21,911 nucleotides of DNA. It comes from DASZZV01 sp035544835. Its GTDB lineage: Bacteria > Acidobacteriota > Thermoanaerobaculia > Gp7-AA8. The stretch covers positions 1 through 21,911 of the forward strand of contig DASZZV010000266.1 in the NCBI GenBank assembly GCA_035544835.1, given 5' to 3'. Position 1 is the stretch's first letter. Each line of letters starts with the position of its first letter. A program made the translations under genes and the position numbers. Below the pieces are notes generated by a model, which had not been told where the DNA came from, made no database searches, and saw nothing but the letters and a program-made list of their open reading frames with translations. Shown one piece after another: positions 1-6,956 of the stretch.

Positions 1-74
1 CCCGCCCAGATCCCTCGCTGCGGCTCGGGATGACACATCAGGGAACCCGCGTAAATACAGGGAGTTTCTTAGAA

Positions 75-313
75 GCATGGGTGGGTGGGCGGGAGGGGCG
101 AGGGACCTCCCACTCGACGAACGATGTAACTCTACTTCGCCCCATGGGCCGACAAAGATCGTGATTCTCGCGATTCCTCGTCCCGAGCAACGCGCGCTGC
201 CATATCAGACCGGGATAGTCTCGTCTTGGTTACCGGCGAAGTAGATTCACATCGGCGTCATTTGCGAGGTCCCTCGCCCCTCCCGTCCACCCACCCATGC
301 TCGGGATGACAGC
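75..313. repeat. Long palindromic (MITE-like) repeat, family A, copy 1
   Basis: The left arm (about 75-141) and right arm (about 235-313) are imperfect reverse complements. They share the cores GGGAGGGGCGAGGGACCTC and GATGTAACTCTACTTCGCC and their inverses, separated by a spacer of about 90 bp. The right arm ends in GCTCGGGATGACAGC. The left arm lacks the matching outer end, so this copy is slightly truncated. A second copy lies at 16084-16292. No transposase is present, so a non-autonomous element or a structural repeat is inferred. The rest of 1-407 holds no supportable gene; a lone CTCGGGATGAC near 26-36 echoes the element's terminus. Confidence 0.8.
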
Positions 314-407
314 AACGGCAAACCCATCTTCCCGGTGATTCATTAGAACCTGTTGTGGTACGTTCACCCCCTTCGATGATGTTAGTCTCCTCGCTGACCA
401 CCACCCT

Positions 408-827
408 ATGCGATATACCGTCGAAGAATACGTCCGCTGGGAGGACATCGATGCCGCCGGCATCATCAATTACCAGGCCTATCTCCGCTTTTTCGGCCTG
501 GCCGAAGCGGAGCTTTTCCGTTCTTGTGGGTTGAGCTACAGAGAGTTGTTCGATGTGCTGGGAATATGGTTGCCGCGGGTCCACGTTGAGTGCGACTTCT
601 ACCAACCAGTGAAGCTCGACGAGCTACTTGTGGTGAGCACCTTCTTCGGCAAGCTCGGCAACAGCTCGATTCATCTCAACTTCGAGGTCACGCGAAAGAA
701 TCACCCCGGCACGATCGTCGCGACCGGTAAGTATGTTCTGGTATCGGTGCGGCAGGGCGAGTTCAGCCCATGCCCCATTCCTGTCGAGTTGAGGGATCGG
801 GTCGGCGCCTACCTGGAACCGGGGTAA
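408..827 (+). CDS. Acyl-CoA thioesterase, 4HBT (YbgC/FadM-like) hotdog family
   Basis: This 139-residue protein has the length of a single-domain hotdog thioesterase, which hydrolyses acyl-CoA thioesters in the cytoplasm. The N-terminal strand and central helix show the family signature WEDIDAAGIINYQAYLRFF (residues 11-29). Asp15 sits at the place of the catalytic Asp in YbgC-type enzymes. The family's usual GVVYHxxY is here GIINYQAY. The substrate cannot be read from sequence; 4-hydroxybenzoyl-CoA-like, short-chain and aromatic acyl-CoAs are all possible. The ATG has no clear Shine-Dalgarno sequence. The PilZ-like gene starts about 29 nt downstream on the same strand, so the two may be cotranscribed. 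The family call is firm and the function is general only. Confidence 0.88.
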   Translation: MRYTVEEYVRWEDIDAAGIINYQAYLRFFGLAEAELFRSCGLSYRELFDVLGIWLPRVHVECDFYQPVKLDELLVVSTFFGKLGNSSIHLNFEVTRKNHPGTIVATGKYVLVSVRQGEFSPCPIPVELRDRVGAYLEPG

Positions 828-856
828 CCTTGATCAAAAGCGAAGGACAGATGACA

Positions 857-1552
857 ATGCAGGCTAGCCCGACTATGAATCCGAGATCTCCTTCCGTAGA
901 GGAATCGCGCGCCGCGAAACGCTTCATCATCGATCCTCCCCTTCGAGGGAGTTTTGCAGCCGCCGAGTTATCGGTGATGGACATCGGTGAGAAAGGCTTT
1001 CAGGCCGAGCACGCCGTCGCGTTGAAGCTCGGCGCCTCAGGAAAATTCAACATTTCTCTGCCTGATCTCACTGAGCCCCTGCGAGTGGAAGGGCGAATCG
1101 TCTGGAGTCGTCTTTCCAAAAACCCGAATCACGAGGGAAAGTATCTCTACCGCTCCGGGATCCGGGTCGACACGTCCTCCGAAACTCTTGCTCAGGCTAT
1201 CGAGAGGCTCAACACCATGGCGTTGGCAAAACCCGACAACTTCTCGCTCACCAGAAAAGAGAAGATCCTCAAAGAAAAGCAGAACAAGTTACTGCACCCG
1301 CAGGTCAAGTTGATCATGCAAAAGGCGCAGGAGATTCCCGGCGATCAACTGCTGCTGATTCAGCAGGCCCGAGAGCGGCTGCAAATGCATCCCGACGAAG
1401 CGGTGAAGTGGTACAACCGCGCCAAATTCTCACTCGCGGAAGCCGGCCAGCAGATCCACCACCGCGAGGACGTGCTGGCAGTGTGGGAGTACCTCGAGAG
1501 AACTATTGACCTCAATGTGATCTCCAGGGTGTTCGGCGAGAAGAAACAGTAG
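857..1552 (+). CDS. PilZ-like domain protein with conserved C-terminal extension (paralogue 1)
   Basis: A cytoplasmic protein of about 231 residues. Residues 18-22 (RAAKR) fit the RxxxR half of the PilZ c-di-GMP site. The second half, normally (D/N)xSxxG, reads DIGEKG at residues 42-47, so Ser is replaced by Gly. A beta-rich stretch with VEGRIVWSRL (78-86) and YLYRSGIRV follows, as in PilZ barrels. Residues 125-231 form a charged helical extension containing DQLLLIQQARERL and DEAVKWYNRAKFSL. It is nearly identical in the second copy at 13396-14067 and is not part of PilZ. AAGGA at 843-847 lies 9 nt before the ATG at 857 and only 3 nt before an in-frame ATG at 851, so 857 is preferred. Loss of the Ser leaves c-di-GMP binding uncertain. 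Confidence 0.75.
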   Translation: MQASPTMNPRSPSVEESRAAKRFIIDPPLRGSFAAAELSVMDIGEKGFQAEHAVALKLGASGKFNISLPDLTEPLRVEGRIVWSRLSKNPNHEGKYLYRSGIRVDTSSETLAQAIERLNTMALAKPDNFSLTRKEKILKEKQNKLLHPQVKLIMQKAQEIPGDQLLLIQQARERLQMHPDEAVKWYNRAKFSLAEAGQQIHHREDVLAVWEYLERTIDLNVISRVFGEKKQ

Positions 1553-1574
1553 CTGTGGTCGCTGGTCGCTGGTT

Positions 1575-2630
1575 TTAAAATCCGACAAAGTTCGGCTCCG
1601 GCTGCAACTCCACCCCGAATACATCCCGTACCCGCGATTGAATCATGTCGCGCAGTTCCATCAGTTCCCGCGCCGTACCACTGCCGCGATTCACGAGCGC
1701 CAGCGTGTGTTTCGAGGAGATCCCGACATTGCCGTGCATGAGCCCGCGCTGGAAACCGGCGTTCTCTACCAGCCAGGCCGCGGAGAGCTTCTTACCGCCG
1801 GCGGCTTCAAATGCAGGGATCTTCTGATCCCTGGGAGATCGCGCGCGGGCGCGCTCGAAGAATCGTTCTGCTTCCTCTTCGCTGACGATTGGGTTCATGA
1901 AGAACGATCCTGCGCTTCGTGAATCAGGATCGTCGTCACGCACCACCATCCCCTTTCGGGAACGGATCTCAATCACTCCGTCACGCACCTGCTGCAGGGT
2001 CGGCTGGGCGAACCCAGCCTCCGTGAAGTAGCGCTGCACGTCGGGATAACGAATGCTCGGCGCACCTCCCGGCCGGAGCGAGTAGGTCACACTGACGACG
2101 AGAAAACGGTTTGGCTCCTCGTTCTTGAAGCGGCTCATCCGATAGCCGAAGTGACACTCTTCATTCGAGAACGTCCGCGTCGCGCCGGTCTGACGATCGA
2201 GGGCCGTCACCTCGACGATAGTCTCTTTCACTTCCTGACCATAGGCCCCGACATTCTGAATCGGCGTCGCACCGACCGACCCCGGAATTCCGGAGAGACA
2301 TTCGAAGCCGGCCCAATCGTTCCGCACCACCAGCTCCACGAGATCGTCCCAGTTTTCTCCCGCACCCGCGGTCACGAGAACGCGATCTCCATCGAGATGG
2401 CTCTCGATGCCGCGGAGCGCGACATGGAGCACCAGCCCGGGAAAGCCGGCGTCAGCAATGACGAGATTGCTTCCTCCTCCCAGAATGAAAAGAGGCACTC
2501 CCCGATCTGCCGCCAGCTGTAACCCTTCCTCGATCTCACCCCGAGTCGAAGCCTCGACAAAGTACCGCGCCGGCCCACCGATCCGGAAGGTCGAGTAAGG
2601 AGCAAGAATCACGTTTTCGCGAAGCTTCAT
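1575..2630 (-). CDS. murB: UDP-N-acetylenolpyruvoylglucosamine reductase MurB
   Basis: MurB is the FAD- and NADPH-dependent enzyme that reduces UDP-GlcNAc-enolpyruvate to UDP-MurNAc in cytoplasmic peptidoglycan synthesis. The 351-residue product shows STFRIGGPARYF (13-24), the FAD-binding FILGGGSNLVIADAG (48-62) and LSGIPGSVGATPIQNVGAYG (112-131). FGYRMSRFK carries catalytic Arg164, SAGSFFMNP carries the proton donor Ser242, and LQPEPNF near the end carries Glu345. The frame stays open upstream to about 2909, but family homology begins at MKLREN. The ATG at 2630 has a weak GGA upstream; an ATG at 2651 is the alternative. It is convergent with the PilZ-like gene (22-nt gap) and divergent from the POT locus. 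It is intact and lies away from other cell-wall genes. Confidence 0.96.
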   Translation of the reverse strand: MKLRENVILAPYSTFRIGGPARYFVEASTRGEIEEGLQLAADRGVPLFILGGGSNLVIADAGFPGLVLHVALRGIESHLDGDRVLVTAGAGENWDDLVELVVRNDWAGFECLSGIPGSVGATPIQNVGAYGQEVKETIVEVTALDRQTGATRTFSNEECHFGYRMSRFKNEEPNRFLVVSVTYSLRPGGAPSIRYPDVQRYFTEAGFAQPTLQQVRDGVIEIRSRKGMVVRDDDPDSRSAGSFFMNPIVSEEEAERFFERARARSPRDQKIPAFEAAGGKKLSAAWLVENAGFQRGLMHGNVGISSKHTLALVNRGSGTARELMELRDMIQSRVRDVFGVELQPEPNFVGF

Positions 2631-2826
2631 GTGATCATCATCCAGTGGCATGCACCACGATGCGGCCTGCTCGCCACCACGCCCGGCTCTCCACCCCGCC
2701 GTTCCCTTCCCTCGCCACAGAGCAGTTCTGTCGATCGAGGTTGCATGCAATGCTCTGATCGGACGAGAGCGTGAATCAATGTACACTCTTCGCACTTCAT
2801 GCGGGCGTGACTGAGGAGGCCATCGG

Positions 2827-2970
2827 ATGGTCGAAGCAACAGCGGAACCGGTAGGCGATTCGCGGGGATTCTTCGGGCACCCCGCCGGACTGTCGACACT
2901 CTTCTTCACCGAGATGTGGGAGCGCTTCAGCTACGGGATACGCGCCGACTCGCGCAGAGGGAGACGATGA
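2827..2970 (+). pseudogene. N-terminal remnant of a second POT transporter (47 codons)
   Basis: A perfect GAGGAGG (2813-2819) sits 7 nt before this ATG. The 47-codon frame encodes FFGHPAGLSTLFFTEMWERFSY, here split as FFGHPAGLST plus LFFTEMWERFSY. It is the paralogue of residues 34-55 of the intact transporter just downstream, with many synonymous differences. Homology stops at codon 36, and the frame then runs through 11 unrelated codons to a TGA at 2968-2970. That TGA overlaps the start codon of the intact gene (ATGA). It is therefore a truncated POT gene that keeps its own start signals. Whether the peptide now acts as a translational-coupling leader is inference. Confidence 0.85.
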
Positions 2971-4565
2971 CCAATCCAACCAAAGGCGTTTTTGAGCAAC
3001 CATCAGCAGCAACGGTTACTCATGACGAGATGCCACCAGGTTTCCGCCCCCAGGATGACCACAGCTTCTTCGGTCATCCCAAGGGGTTGTCGACGCTATT
3101 CTTCACGGAGATGTGGGAGCGTTTCTCCTACTACGGTCTGCGTCCACTCCTCGTCCTCTTCATGTCAGCTGCGCTCATCAAGGGGGGCTTCGGTTTTCCG
3201 CGTAGCATGGCTTCTTCGATCGTCGGAATCTACGCCGCCTGCGTTTATCTCGCTTCGCTGCCCGGTGGCTGGATCGCCGACCGCATACTCGGATTGCGGC
3301 GAGCCATCTTCACCGGCGCCGTACTGATCTCGCTCGGACACATCTCCATCGGGCTTTCGGCGTTAGCCCATGGCAAGATCCCGTTCTTCCTCGGCCTTTT
3401 GTGCATCGTCCTGGGCACCGGCCTCCTCAAACCGAACATCTCTGCAATCGTCGGCGATTTGTACCCCGAGGGAGGCGCCCGGCGTGACGCAGGATTCTCG
3501 ATCTTCTACATGGGTATCAACGTCGGAGCTTTCGCCGGCCAGATCGTCACTGGGTTCCTGGGCGAAACAATCGGCTGGCATTGGGGTTTTGGAGCAGCAG
3601 GCGTCGGCATGCTGCTTGGACTAGTCACCTACGCCATTCGAGCGCGCACAACCCTCGGCGACATCGGGCTCGAGCCAACTCGTGACCCTGATCCAGTCAC
3701 ACAGTCGCGGCAACTCGGACAGGCCAAGGTCATTTTGGGAATCGGAGCCGCAATCATCGCACTCGTAATCGTGCTCGCTGCGACCGGCACGATCACTATC
3801 GATCCTGAGGCGGTGGCCGCGAAGATGACTTATGTCCTCGTCGGTTTGGCGGTTGGGTACTTCGTTTACATCTTCGCAGCAGGCGGACTCAGTAGCGATG
3901 AGAAAAAACGCGTCCTCGTGATCTTCGTATTGTTCGTGTTTGCAGCCATCTTCTGGGCAGCGTTCGAACAGGCACCAACGTCTCTGAACCTCTTCGCCCG
4001 CGACTTTACCGATCGTTCGATAGGAAGGTTTGAGATTCCGGCAACCTGGTTTCAGTCGGTGAACTCGCTCTTCATTTTCATAATGGCGCCGGTCTTCGCC
4101 GGCCTATGGGTGGCCATGGCGCGGAGAGGCAAGGAGCTTTCGAGCCCGGGCAAGTTCGCGCTGGGACTGTTTCTGGCCGCGATCGGATTTCTGGTCATGA
4201 TTTTCGCGGCGAACATCCTTGTGAACAGCGGCGGGAAAATAAAGGTGTCGCCGTGGTGGCTGGTGATCAGCTACTTCTTCCAGACGCTGGGAGAACTATG
4301 TCTTAGCCCTGTCGGCCTGTCGTCGATGACCAAACTCGCGCCCCGCAAGTACCTCGGCCAGATGATGGGAATCTGGTTTCTGGCGCTGTCGGTCGGAAAC
4401 CTCATCGCAGGAATCGTCGGCGGGCACGTCGATCCGGAAAAGCTTGAGCAGACCCCTGCCCTCTTTCTCTGGACAACGGTAGCGCTCGTCGGCGCGGGCC
4501 TGGTCTTGGCGGTGCTCTCCATCCCCATCCGGCGGATGATGCGCGACACACCGGAACAAGCGTAG
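2967..4565 (+). CDS. POT/PTR2-family proton-coupled peptide transporter
   Basis: A 532-residue inner-membrane transporter of the MFS POT family, which imports di- and tripeptides with protons. The signature EMWERFSYYG (48-57, ExxERFxYYG) lies on the first helix. GGWIADRILGLRRA is the MFS motif A loop. Next come LLKPNISAIVGDLYPEGGARRDAGFSIFYMGIN, quoted here only by its ends LLKPNISAIVGD and FSIFYMGIN, then FWAAFEQAPTSLNLFA and GELCLSPVGLSSMTKLAP. Hydrophobic segments fit about 14 helices. The ATG at 2967 follows AGAGGGAGA and overlaps the TGA of the upstream remnant; a longer frame from 2916 lacks support. POT fragments on both sides show that the locus was rearranged. The family is certain but the peptide specificity is not. 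Confidence 0.95.
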   Translation: MTNPTKGVFEQPSAATVTHDEMPPGFRPQDDHSFFGHPKGLSTLFFTEMWERFSYYGLRPLLVLFMSAALIKGGFGFPRSMASSIVGIYAACVYLASLPGGWIADRILGLRRAIFTGAVLISLGHISIGLSALAHGKIPFFLGLLCIVLGTGLLKPNISAIVGDLYPEGGARRDAGFSIFYMGINVGAFAGQIVTGFLGETIGWHWGFGAAGVGMLLGLVTYAIRARTTLGDIGLEPTRDPDPVTQSRQLGQAKVILGIGAAIIALVIVLAATGTITIDPEAVAAKMTYVLVGLAVGYFVYIFAAGGLSSDEKKRVLVIFVLFVFAAIFWAAFEQAPTSLNLFARDFTDRSIGRFEIPATWFQSVNSLFIFIMAPVFAGLWVAMARRGKELSSPGKFALGLFLAAIGFLVMIFAANILVNSGGKIKVSPWWLVISYFFQTLGELCLSPVGLSSMTKLAPRKYLGQMMGIWFLALSVGNLIAGIVGGHVDPEKLEQTPALFLWTTVALVGAGLVLAVLSIPIRRMMRDTPEQA

Positions 4566-4567
4566 TT

Positions 4568-4627
4568 TCGCTCGTGCTCCTGGTGCTGGTCAAACCGATC
4601 CGGCAGTTGATGGGTGGCGTGCGCTGA
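4568..4627 (+). pseudogene. C-terminal remnant of a second POT transporter
   Basis: Directly after the POT stop codon, in another frame, 19 codons read SLVLLVLVKPIRQLMGGVR and end in TGA at 4625-4627. This aligns with the last helix of the intact protein, GLVLAVLSIPIRRMMRDT, sharing LVL, VL, PIR and M at matching positions. There is no start codon. Together with the N-terminal remnant at 2827 it suggests that the intact gene now stands where the middle of another POT gene used to be. Confidence 0.7.
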
Positions 4628-4640
4628 GCGGTCGCAATTC

Positions 4641-4739
4641 GTGGCCGGACATTCCGATGTCCGGCGGCCGCAGGCAAATCTCAGTTCATAGAGGACGATC
4701 CTGCGCCAACCCGCAGCCGGGCATCGGATGTCCGGCCAC
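4641..4739. repeat. Intergenic inverted repeat, family B
   Basis: GTGGCCGGACATTCCGATG (4641-4659) is matched 62 bp later by its near-perfect inverse CATCGGATGTCCGGCCAC (4722-4739, one base fewer). The left arm also contains its own hairpin: CCGGACAT (4645-4652), a TCCG loop, then ATGTCCGG (4657-4664). It lies between the POT locus (plus) and DUF2442 (minus), where a two-way terminator would be useful, but there is no U-tract. It could be a REP-like element. Confidence 0.65.
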
Positions 4740-4752
4740 CAGCTGAGCTACC

Positions 4753-4769
4753 TAGCAGTTAGACTGCTA
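4753..4769 (-). terminator. Short stem-loop over the DUF2442 stop codon
   Basis: TAGCAGT, a TAG loop, then ACTGCTA make a perfect 7-bp stem that includes the DUF2442 stop codon (4759-4761). No run of T follows on the minus strand, so a function in RNA 3'-end formation is only possible. Confidence 0.3.
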
Positions 4770-5007
4770 CGTGAACGCGCGCGTAGAGTGTTTCGGGAGC
4801 GATATCCGCGCCGTTCGGCCAGGCGATCGTTCCGAGCTCAGGGTCAACCCGGACTTGCTTGAAGTATTCGACGTTCCGAAGCGGCTCGAAAACGGGACCT
4901 CGGAGTGACCCCGCAAGGTCAACCTCGCCTTCGGCGCCGTCTTCAAACTTCACCCAGACGATGTGGTCACGAACGTGGCGGACGGCAACAACATCGACCA
5001 ATTCCAT
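4759..5007 (-). CDS. DUF2442 domain protein
   Basis: An 82-residue protein of the DUF2442 family, shown by LVDVVAVRHVRDHIVWVKF (3-21), EGEVDLAGSLRGPVFEPL and the closing GTIAWPNGADIAPETLYARV. The family is known as small proteins commonly encoded beside DUF4160; no activity can be assigned from sequence. The ATG at 5007 is preceded by GGAG about 8 nt upstream, inside the end of the DUF4160 gene, and only 3 nt separate the two genes. They are clearly one transcription unit with DUF4160 first. The pairing resembles toxin-antitoxin organisation, which is an inference. Confidence 0.88.
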   Translation of the reverse strand: MELVDVVAVRHVRDHIVWVKFEDGAEGEVDLAGSLRGPVFEPLRNVEYFKQVRVDPELGTIAWPNGADIAPETLYARVHVAV

Positions 5008-5010
5008 TCT

Positions 5011-5268
5011 TTACTCCAGTGGTTGAATCTTCTCCGGCTCCTTGCCTTCGTTTACGAGTTGCCAGTTCCGTGCAAGTTCCGGTTGGTGGAGACTCCACCA
5101 TTCCAAGACCAACCCGATCGCGCGTGGCGGCAACTTGCCTCCCACCCGACCATCCGCGATATCCACAATGATCTTACGCCCTCCGTACCGAGCGTGAAAA
5201 TGCGGAGGCGGATGCTCATCGTGATACATCGTAATGACGATTCCGAAGAACCTGCTGACCTCGGGCAC
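5011..5268 (-). CDS. DUF4160 domain protein
   Basis: An 85-residue protein that matches DUF4160 over its full length. The N-terminus is PEVSRFFGIVITMYHDEH, then HPPPHFHARYGGRK (19-32, His-rich core), LPPRAIGLVLEWWSLHQPEL and a closing EKIQPLE. The conserved PPHFHARYG region holds several histidines that could be catalytic or bind metal, but the family has no established reaction. The start is GTG at 5268, fixed by where family homology begins. There is no Shine-Dalgarno, and a TATAAT lies only 6 nt upstream, which suggests a leaderless message. It is the first gene of a two-gene unit with DUF2442. Confidence 0.88.
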   Translation of the reverse strand: MPEVSRFFGIVITMYHDEHPPPHFHARYGGRKIIVDIADGRVGGKLPPRAIGLVLEWWSLHQPELARNWQLVNEGKEPEKIQPLE

Positions 5269-5274
5269 CGCAGA

Positions 5275-5280
5275 ATTATA
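5275..5280 (-). promoter_or_regulatory. Consensus -10 box for the DUF4160-DUF2442 pair
   Basis: On the minus strand a perfect TATAAT ends 6 nt before the GTG start of the DUF4160 gene. A start site 6-7 nt further on would fall at the GTG itself, so the RNA would be leaderless. No good -35 element is visible (GAGGCT at 17-nt spacing). Confidence 0.5.
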
Positions 5281-5345
5281 CCGCTCCCGACGCGAGTAGC
5301 CTCACTCACCTGCCGAGCGTCCGAAGCGTCCGGAGGGCGCCTAAC

Positions 5346-6086
5346 TCACTGCTCGCCGGCCCGTTCGCCCATCGCCAGCGAGTCGCGCGAGAACAGACGG
5401 CTCTGCACGGCCGGGCCGAAAGCGATCAACTCGCAAGAGGTCAGGAGGATCAGGTCAGCCATCTGTGCAGCGGCCGGGCGGAACAGATCCTTCTTTGCCG
5501 TCGCATGGTGCGTCCGCAACGTCGGCTCCAGCGTCGGCAGATATTCGGATCGGAAAAGGAAATCGCGAGAGAGCAGGATCGACTGGGCCATGGCATCGAG
5601 GCCGGGCCGGCGCTCACGCAACATGAAGTAGCTGTTCAGCGACTCACCGACCCTGCTGTCGACGGCCGAGAGAATCGCATCGAACTGCCACGGATTCACC
5701 ATTACCAGGAGCGCTTTCACGAGCAGATCGCCCGGCGCTTCGATCCCGAAGTCGTCGGCGTTGGACTCGACGGAGTGCTCGCGCGTGCCCAGAGCCCAGT
5801 CCACAGCGAGGCGGAAGGCCAGTAATGCTCTTGGAGAGAAGAGGGCGGCATCGATGCCGGCGCAGAAGTCGGAGAGGAGTTTTGAGGAGCGACCGGTCTC
5901 CTCAGACACTGAGTCGTCGCTCAGAATGTCTGCCGCCAGCGCGTCCCAGCGCCGTGCAGCTTCATCGAGATCTTCACGACCTTCCAGAGAGTGAATCCCG
6001 CCGCCTGGTCCCCGCAGCAGCTTGCGCGCCCCGGCCAGCTCGAATTCCCCTGCCTCGGACAATACCTCGAGAATCTTCTTACTCAC
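5346..6086 (-). CDS. Unassigned 246-aa helical protein, third gene of zinc-ribbon operon
   Basis: I do not recognise this family. The product is predicted soluble and mostly helical, with no signal peptide or membrane segment. It starts MSKKILEVLSEAGEFELAGARKL. An acidic linker follows (about residues 35-60), then leucine- and alanine-rich helices, including DLLVKALLVMVNPWQFDAIL and RPAAAQMADLILLTSCELIAF near the end. The frame is open from a GTG at 6092. The GTG at 6086 is preferred because GAGGAGG ends 6 nt before it, and a start at 6092 would abut that site. It lies 42 nt after the 116-aa gene on the same strand, so an operon is likely. The strong ribosome-binding site supports it as a real gene. 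Confidence 0.7.
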   Translation of the reverse strand: MSKKILEVLSEAGEFELAGARKLLRGPGGGIHSLEGREDLDEAARRWDALAADILSDDSVSEETGRSSKLLSDFCAGIDAALFSPRALLAFRLAVDWALGTREHSVESNADDFGIEAPGDLLVKALLVMVNPWQFDAILSAVDSRVGESLNSYFMLRERRPGLDAMAQSILLSRDFLFRSEYLPTLEPTLRTHHATAKKDLFRPAAAQMADLILLTSCELIAFGPAVQSRLFSRDSLAMGERAGEQ

Positions 6087-6128
6087 ACCCACCCTCCTCG
6101 ATTCTTAGCGGTGATTGCTCGAAGCGGT

Positions 6129-6479
6129 CTACGAATGCGACACCGCCTCTTCCTGACATTCTAACCGCATGGCGACTTCCTCGAATCCGCCTACCCCGTG
6201 TTCGTAGATCACCCCGACCATCTGCGAAAGCTCTTCGGGGGACAGGTGGTAGCCCGATGCGAAGGAGAGAAGCTTCAGCGAATTCGCCAGTGCACCGGAA
6301 AGCGCGAAGTGGACATCGCTGCGAACCTCCGCGCCCTGCTCTCCTTCAGCCCGAAGAATGGAGATGACCTCGGAGAGCTGACGTACGGTTCTGATCGATC
6401 GCTCCCGTACCCAGGAAGCCATCTCGATGGGAGACTGGGGAAGCACTTTTTCCTCGTCGATGAGCTCTTTTCGATTCAT
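6129..6479 (-). CDS. Unassigned 116-aa helical protein, second gene of zinc-ribbon operon
   Basis: I do not recognise this family. The 116-residue product is acidic, soluble and mostly helical. It contains MASWVRERSIRTVRQLSEVI (about 19-38), ALSGALANSLKLLSFASGY in the middle, and LSPEELSQMVGVIYEHG, then ends in EEAVSHS. The ATG at 6479 overlaps the stop codon of the upstream zinc-ribbon gene in an ATGA, so translation is probably coupled; there is no strong Shine-Dalgarno. The frame is open to 6530, but starting there would overlap the zinc-ribbon gene by about 55 nt. The ATGA arrangement is the main argument for this start. Confidence 0.68.
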   Translation of the reverse strand: MNRKELIDEEKVLPQSPIEMASWVRERSIRTVRQLSEVISILRAEGEQGAEVRSDVHFALSGALANSLKLLSFASGYHLSPEELSQMVGVIYEHGVGGFEEVAMRLECQEEAVSHS

Positions 6480-6703
6480 GCCGTCACCATGTGTGAGTAG
6501 AGGGTCTGAGTATTGCCGCAGCCGAGGCACCAGAAGTGAATCGAGTCGCGACGGGCCCAGGGGTTTGGTCCGTCACACACGGCACACAGCGTTTCATCTC
6601 GAGTAAACACGTTGGCACAGCCGGAACATTGCAACAGGCAAGACAACGCGGCGCTCTCATGTGCCACCTCGTTGCAGCAGGGGCATTGCCACTGAACCGC
6701 CAT
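6476..6703 (-). CDS. Small protein with four CxxC zinc knuckles
   Basis: A 75-residue protein with four CxxC pairs: C7/C10, C26/C29, C40/C43 and C59/C62, plus extra C9 and C22. The spacing suggests two tandem zinc ribbons, each using two pairs, in the style of rubredoxin-like or double zinc-ribbon proteins. No catalytic domain is attached. A strong GGAGGTG lies about 7 nt before the ATG, which supports translation. It is the first gene of a minus-strand unit of three: its TGA overlaps the next start codon (ATGA), and a third gene follows after 42 nt. Zinc ribbons bind nucleic acid or protein partners, so a regulatory or adaptor role is possible, but none is shown. Confidence 0.78.
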   Translation of the reverse strand: MAVQWQCPCCNEVAHESAALSCLLQCSGCANVFTRDETLCAVCDGPNPWARRDSIHFWCLGCGNTQTLYSHMVTA

Positions 6704-6779
6704 CGGCGCCCACCTCCGAAAGAGAACGAAATGTGTTCGCCTTTTCTATCTTCATTTCATGCTCAAATTGTTAGCTCTT

Positions 6780-6809
6780 ATTCTACGCGCATTGTTTCAT
6801 GTATGCCAG
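6780..6809 (-). promoter_or_regulatory. Candidate sigma70-like promoter of the zinc-ribbon operon
   Basis: On the minus strand CTGGCA (6804-6809) and TAGAAT (6780-6785) are separated by 18 nt. They match four and five of the six consensus bases at -35 and -10. The region to the zinc-ribbon start (6704-6785) is clearly AT-richer than its surroundings. The leader would be about 70 nt. Confidence 0.35.
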
Positions 6810-6821
6810 TGACGAAAATTG

Positions 6822-6938
6822 CGGAGTGCCGGCCGGGCTGCAGTCGGTATCCCGCCATCACGGGGCAGCGCTTGCTCGCCCCGTATTGCGCGGCCGGCAT
6901 GATGCCGGCGGCACGGCCGCCTGGAAGGCGGCGCTCCG
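6822..6938. repeat. GC-rich palindrome cluster, family C
   Basis: The outer arms CGGAGTGCC (6822-6830) and GGCGCTCCG (6930-6938) are inverses with one mismatch. Inside are GGGGCAGCG...CGCCCC, the palindrome GCCGGCAT-G-ATGCCGGC (6893-6909), and GCCGCC-TGGAA-GGCGGC (6916-6932). It lies just downstream of the Rieske gene and could end that transcript, but there is no U-tract. The rest of the 6704-6956 gap holds only the promoter candidate. Confidence 0.5.
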
Positions 6939-6956
6939 AGTACGCTCGCGTCTATC

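Noticed and set aside
258..605. Minus-strand open frame of 115 codons across repeat A and the thioesterase gene
   Set aside because: Its distal half is the palindrome read through and the rest is antisense to a gene with clear homology.
2631..2909. N-terminal extension of MurB of up to 93 residues
   Set aside because: The sequence is not MurB-like, it crosses the POT fragment on the other strand, and family homology begins at 2630.
4725..4760. tRNA-like string on the minus strand (GGTAGCTCAGCTGGT)
   Set aside because: It resembles the D-arm of a tRNA, but the second half of the D stem, an anticodon arm, a T-loop and the acceptor pairing are all missing.
4963..5631. 222-codon plus-strand frame across DUF2442, DUF4160 and the 246-aa gene
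   Set aside because: It is antisense to two recognised families and to a gene with a strong ribosome-binding site; the product is low-complexity Arg/Ser-rich.
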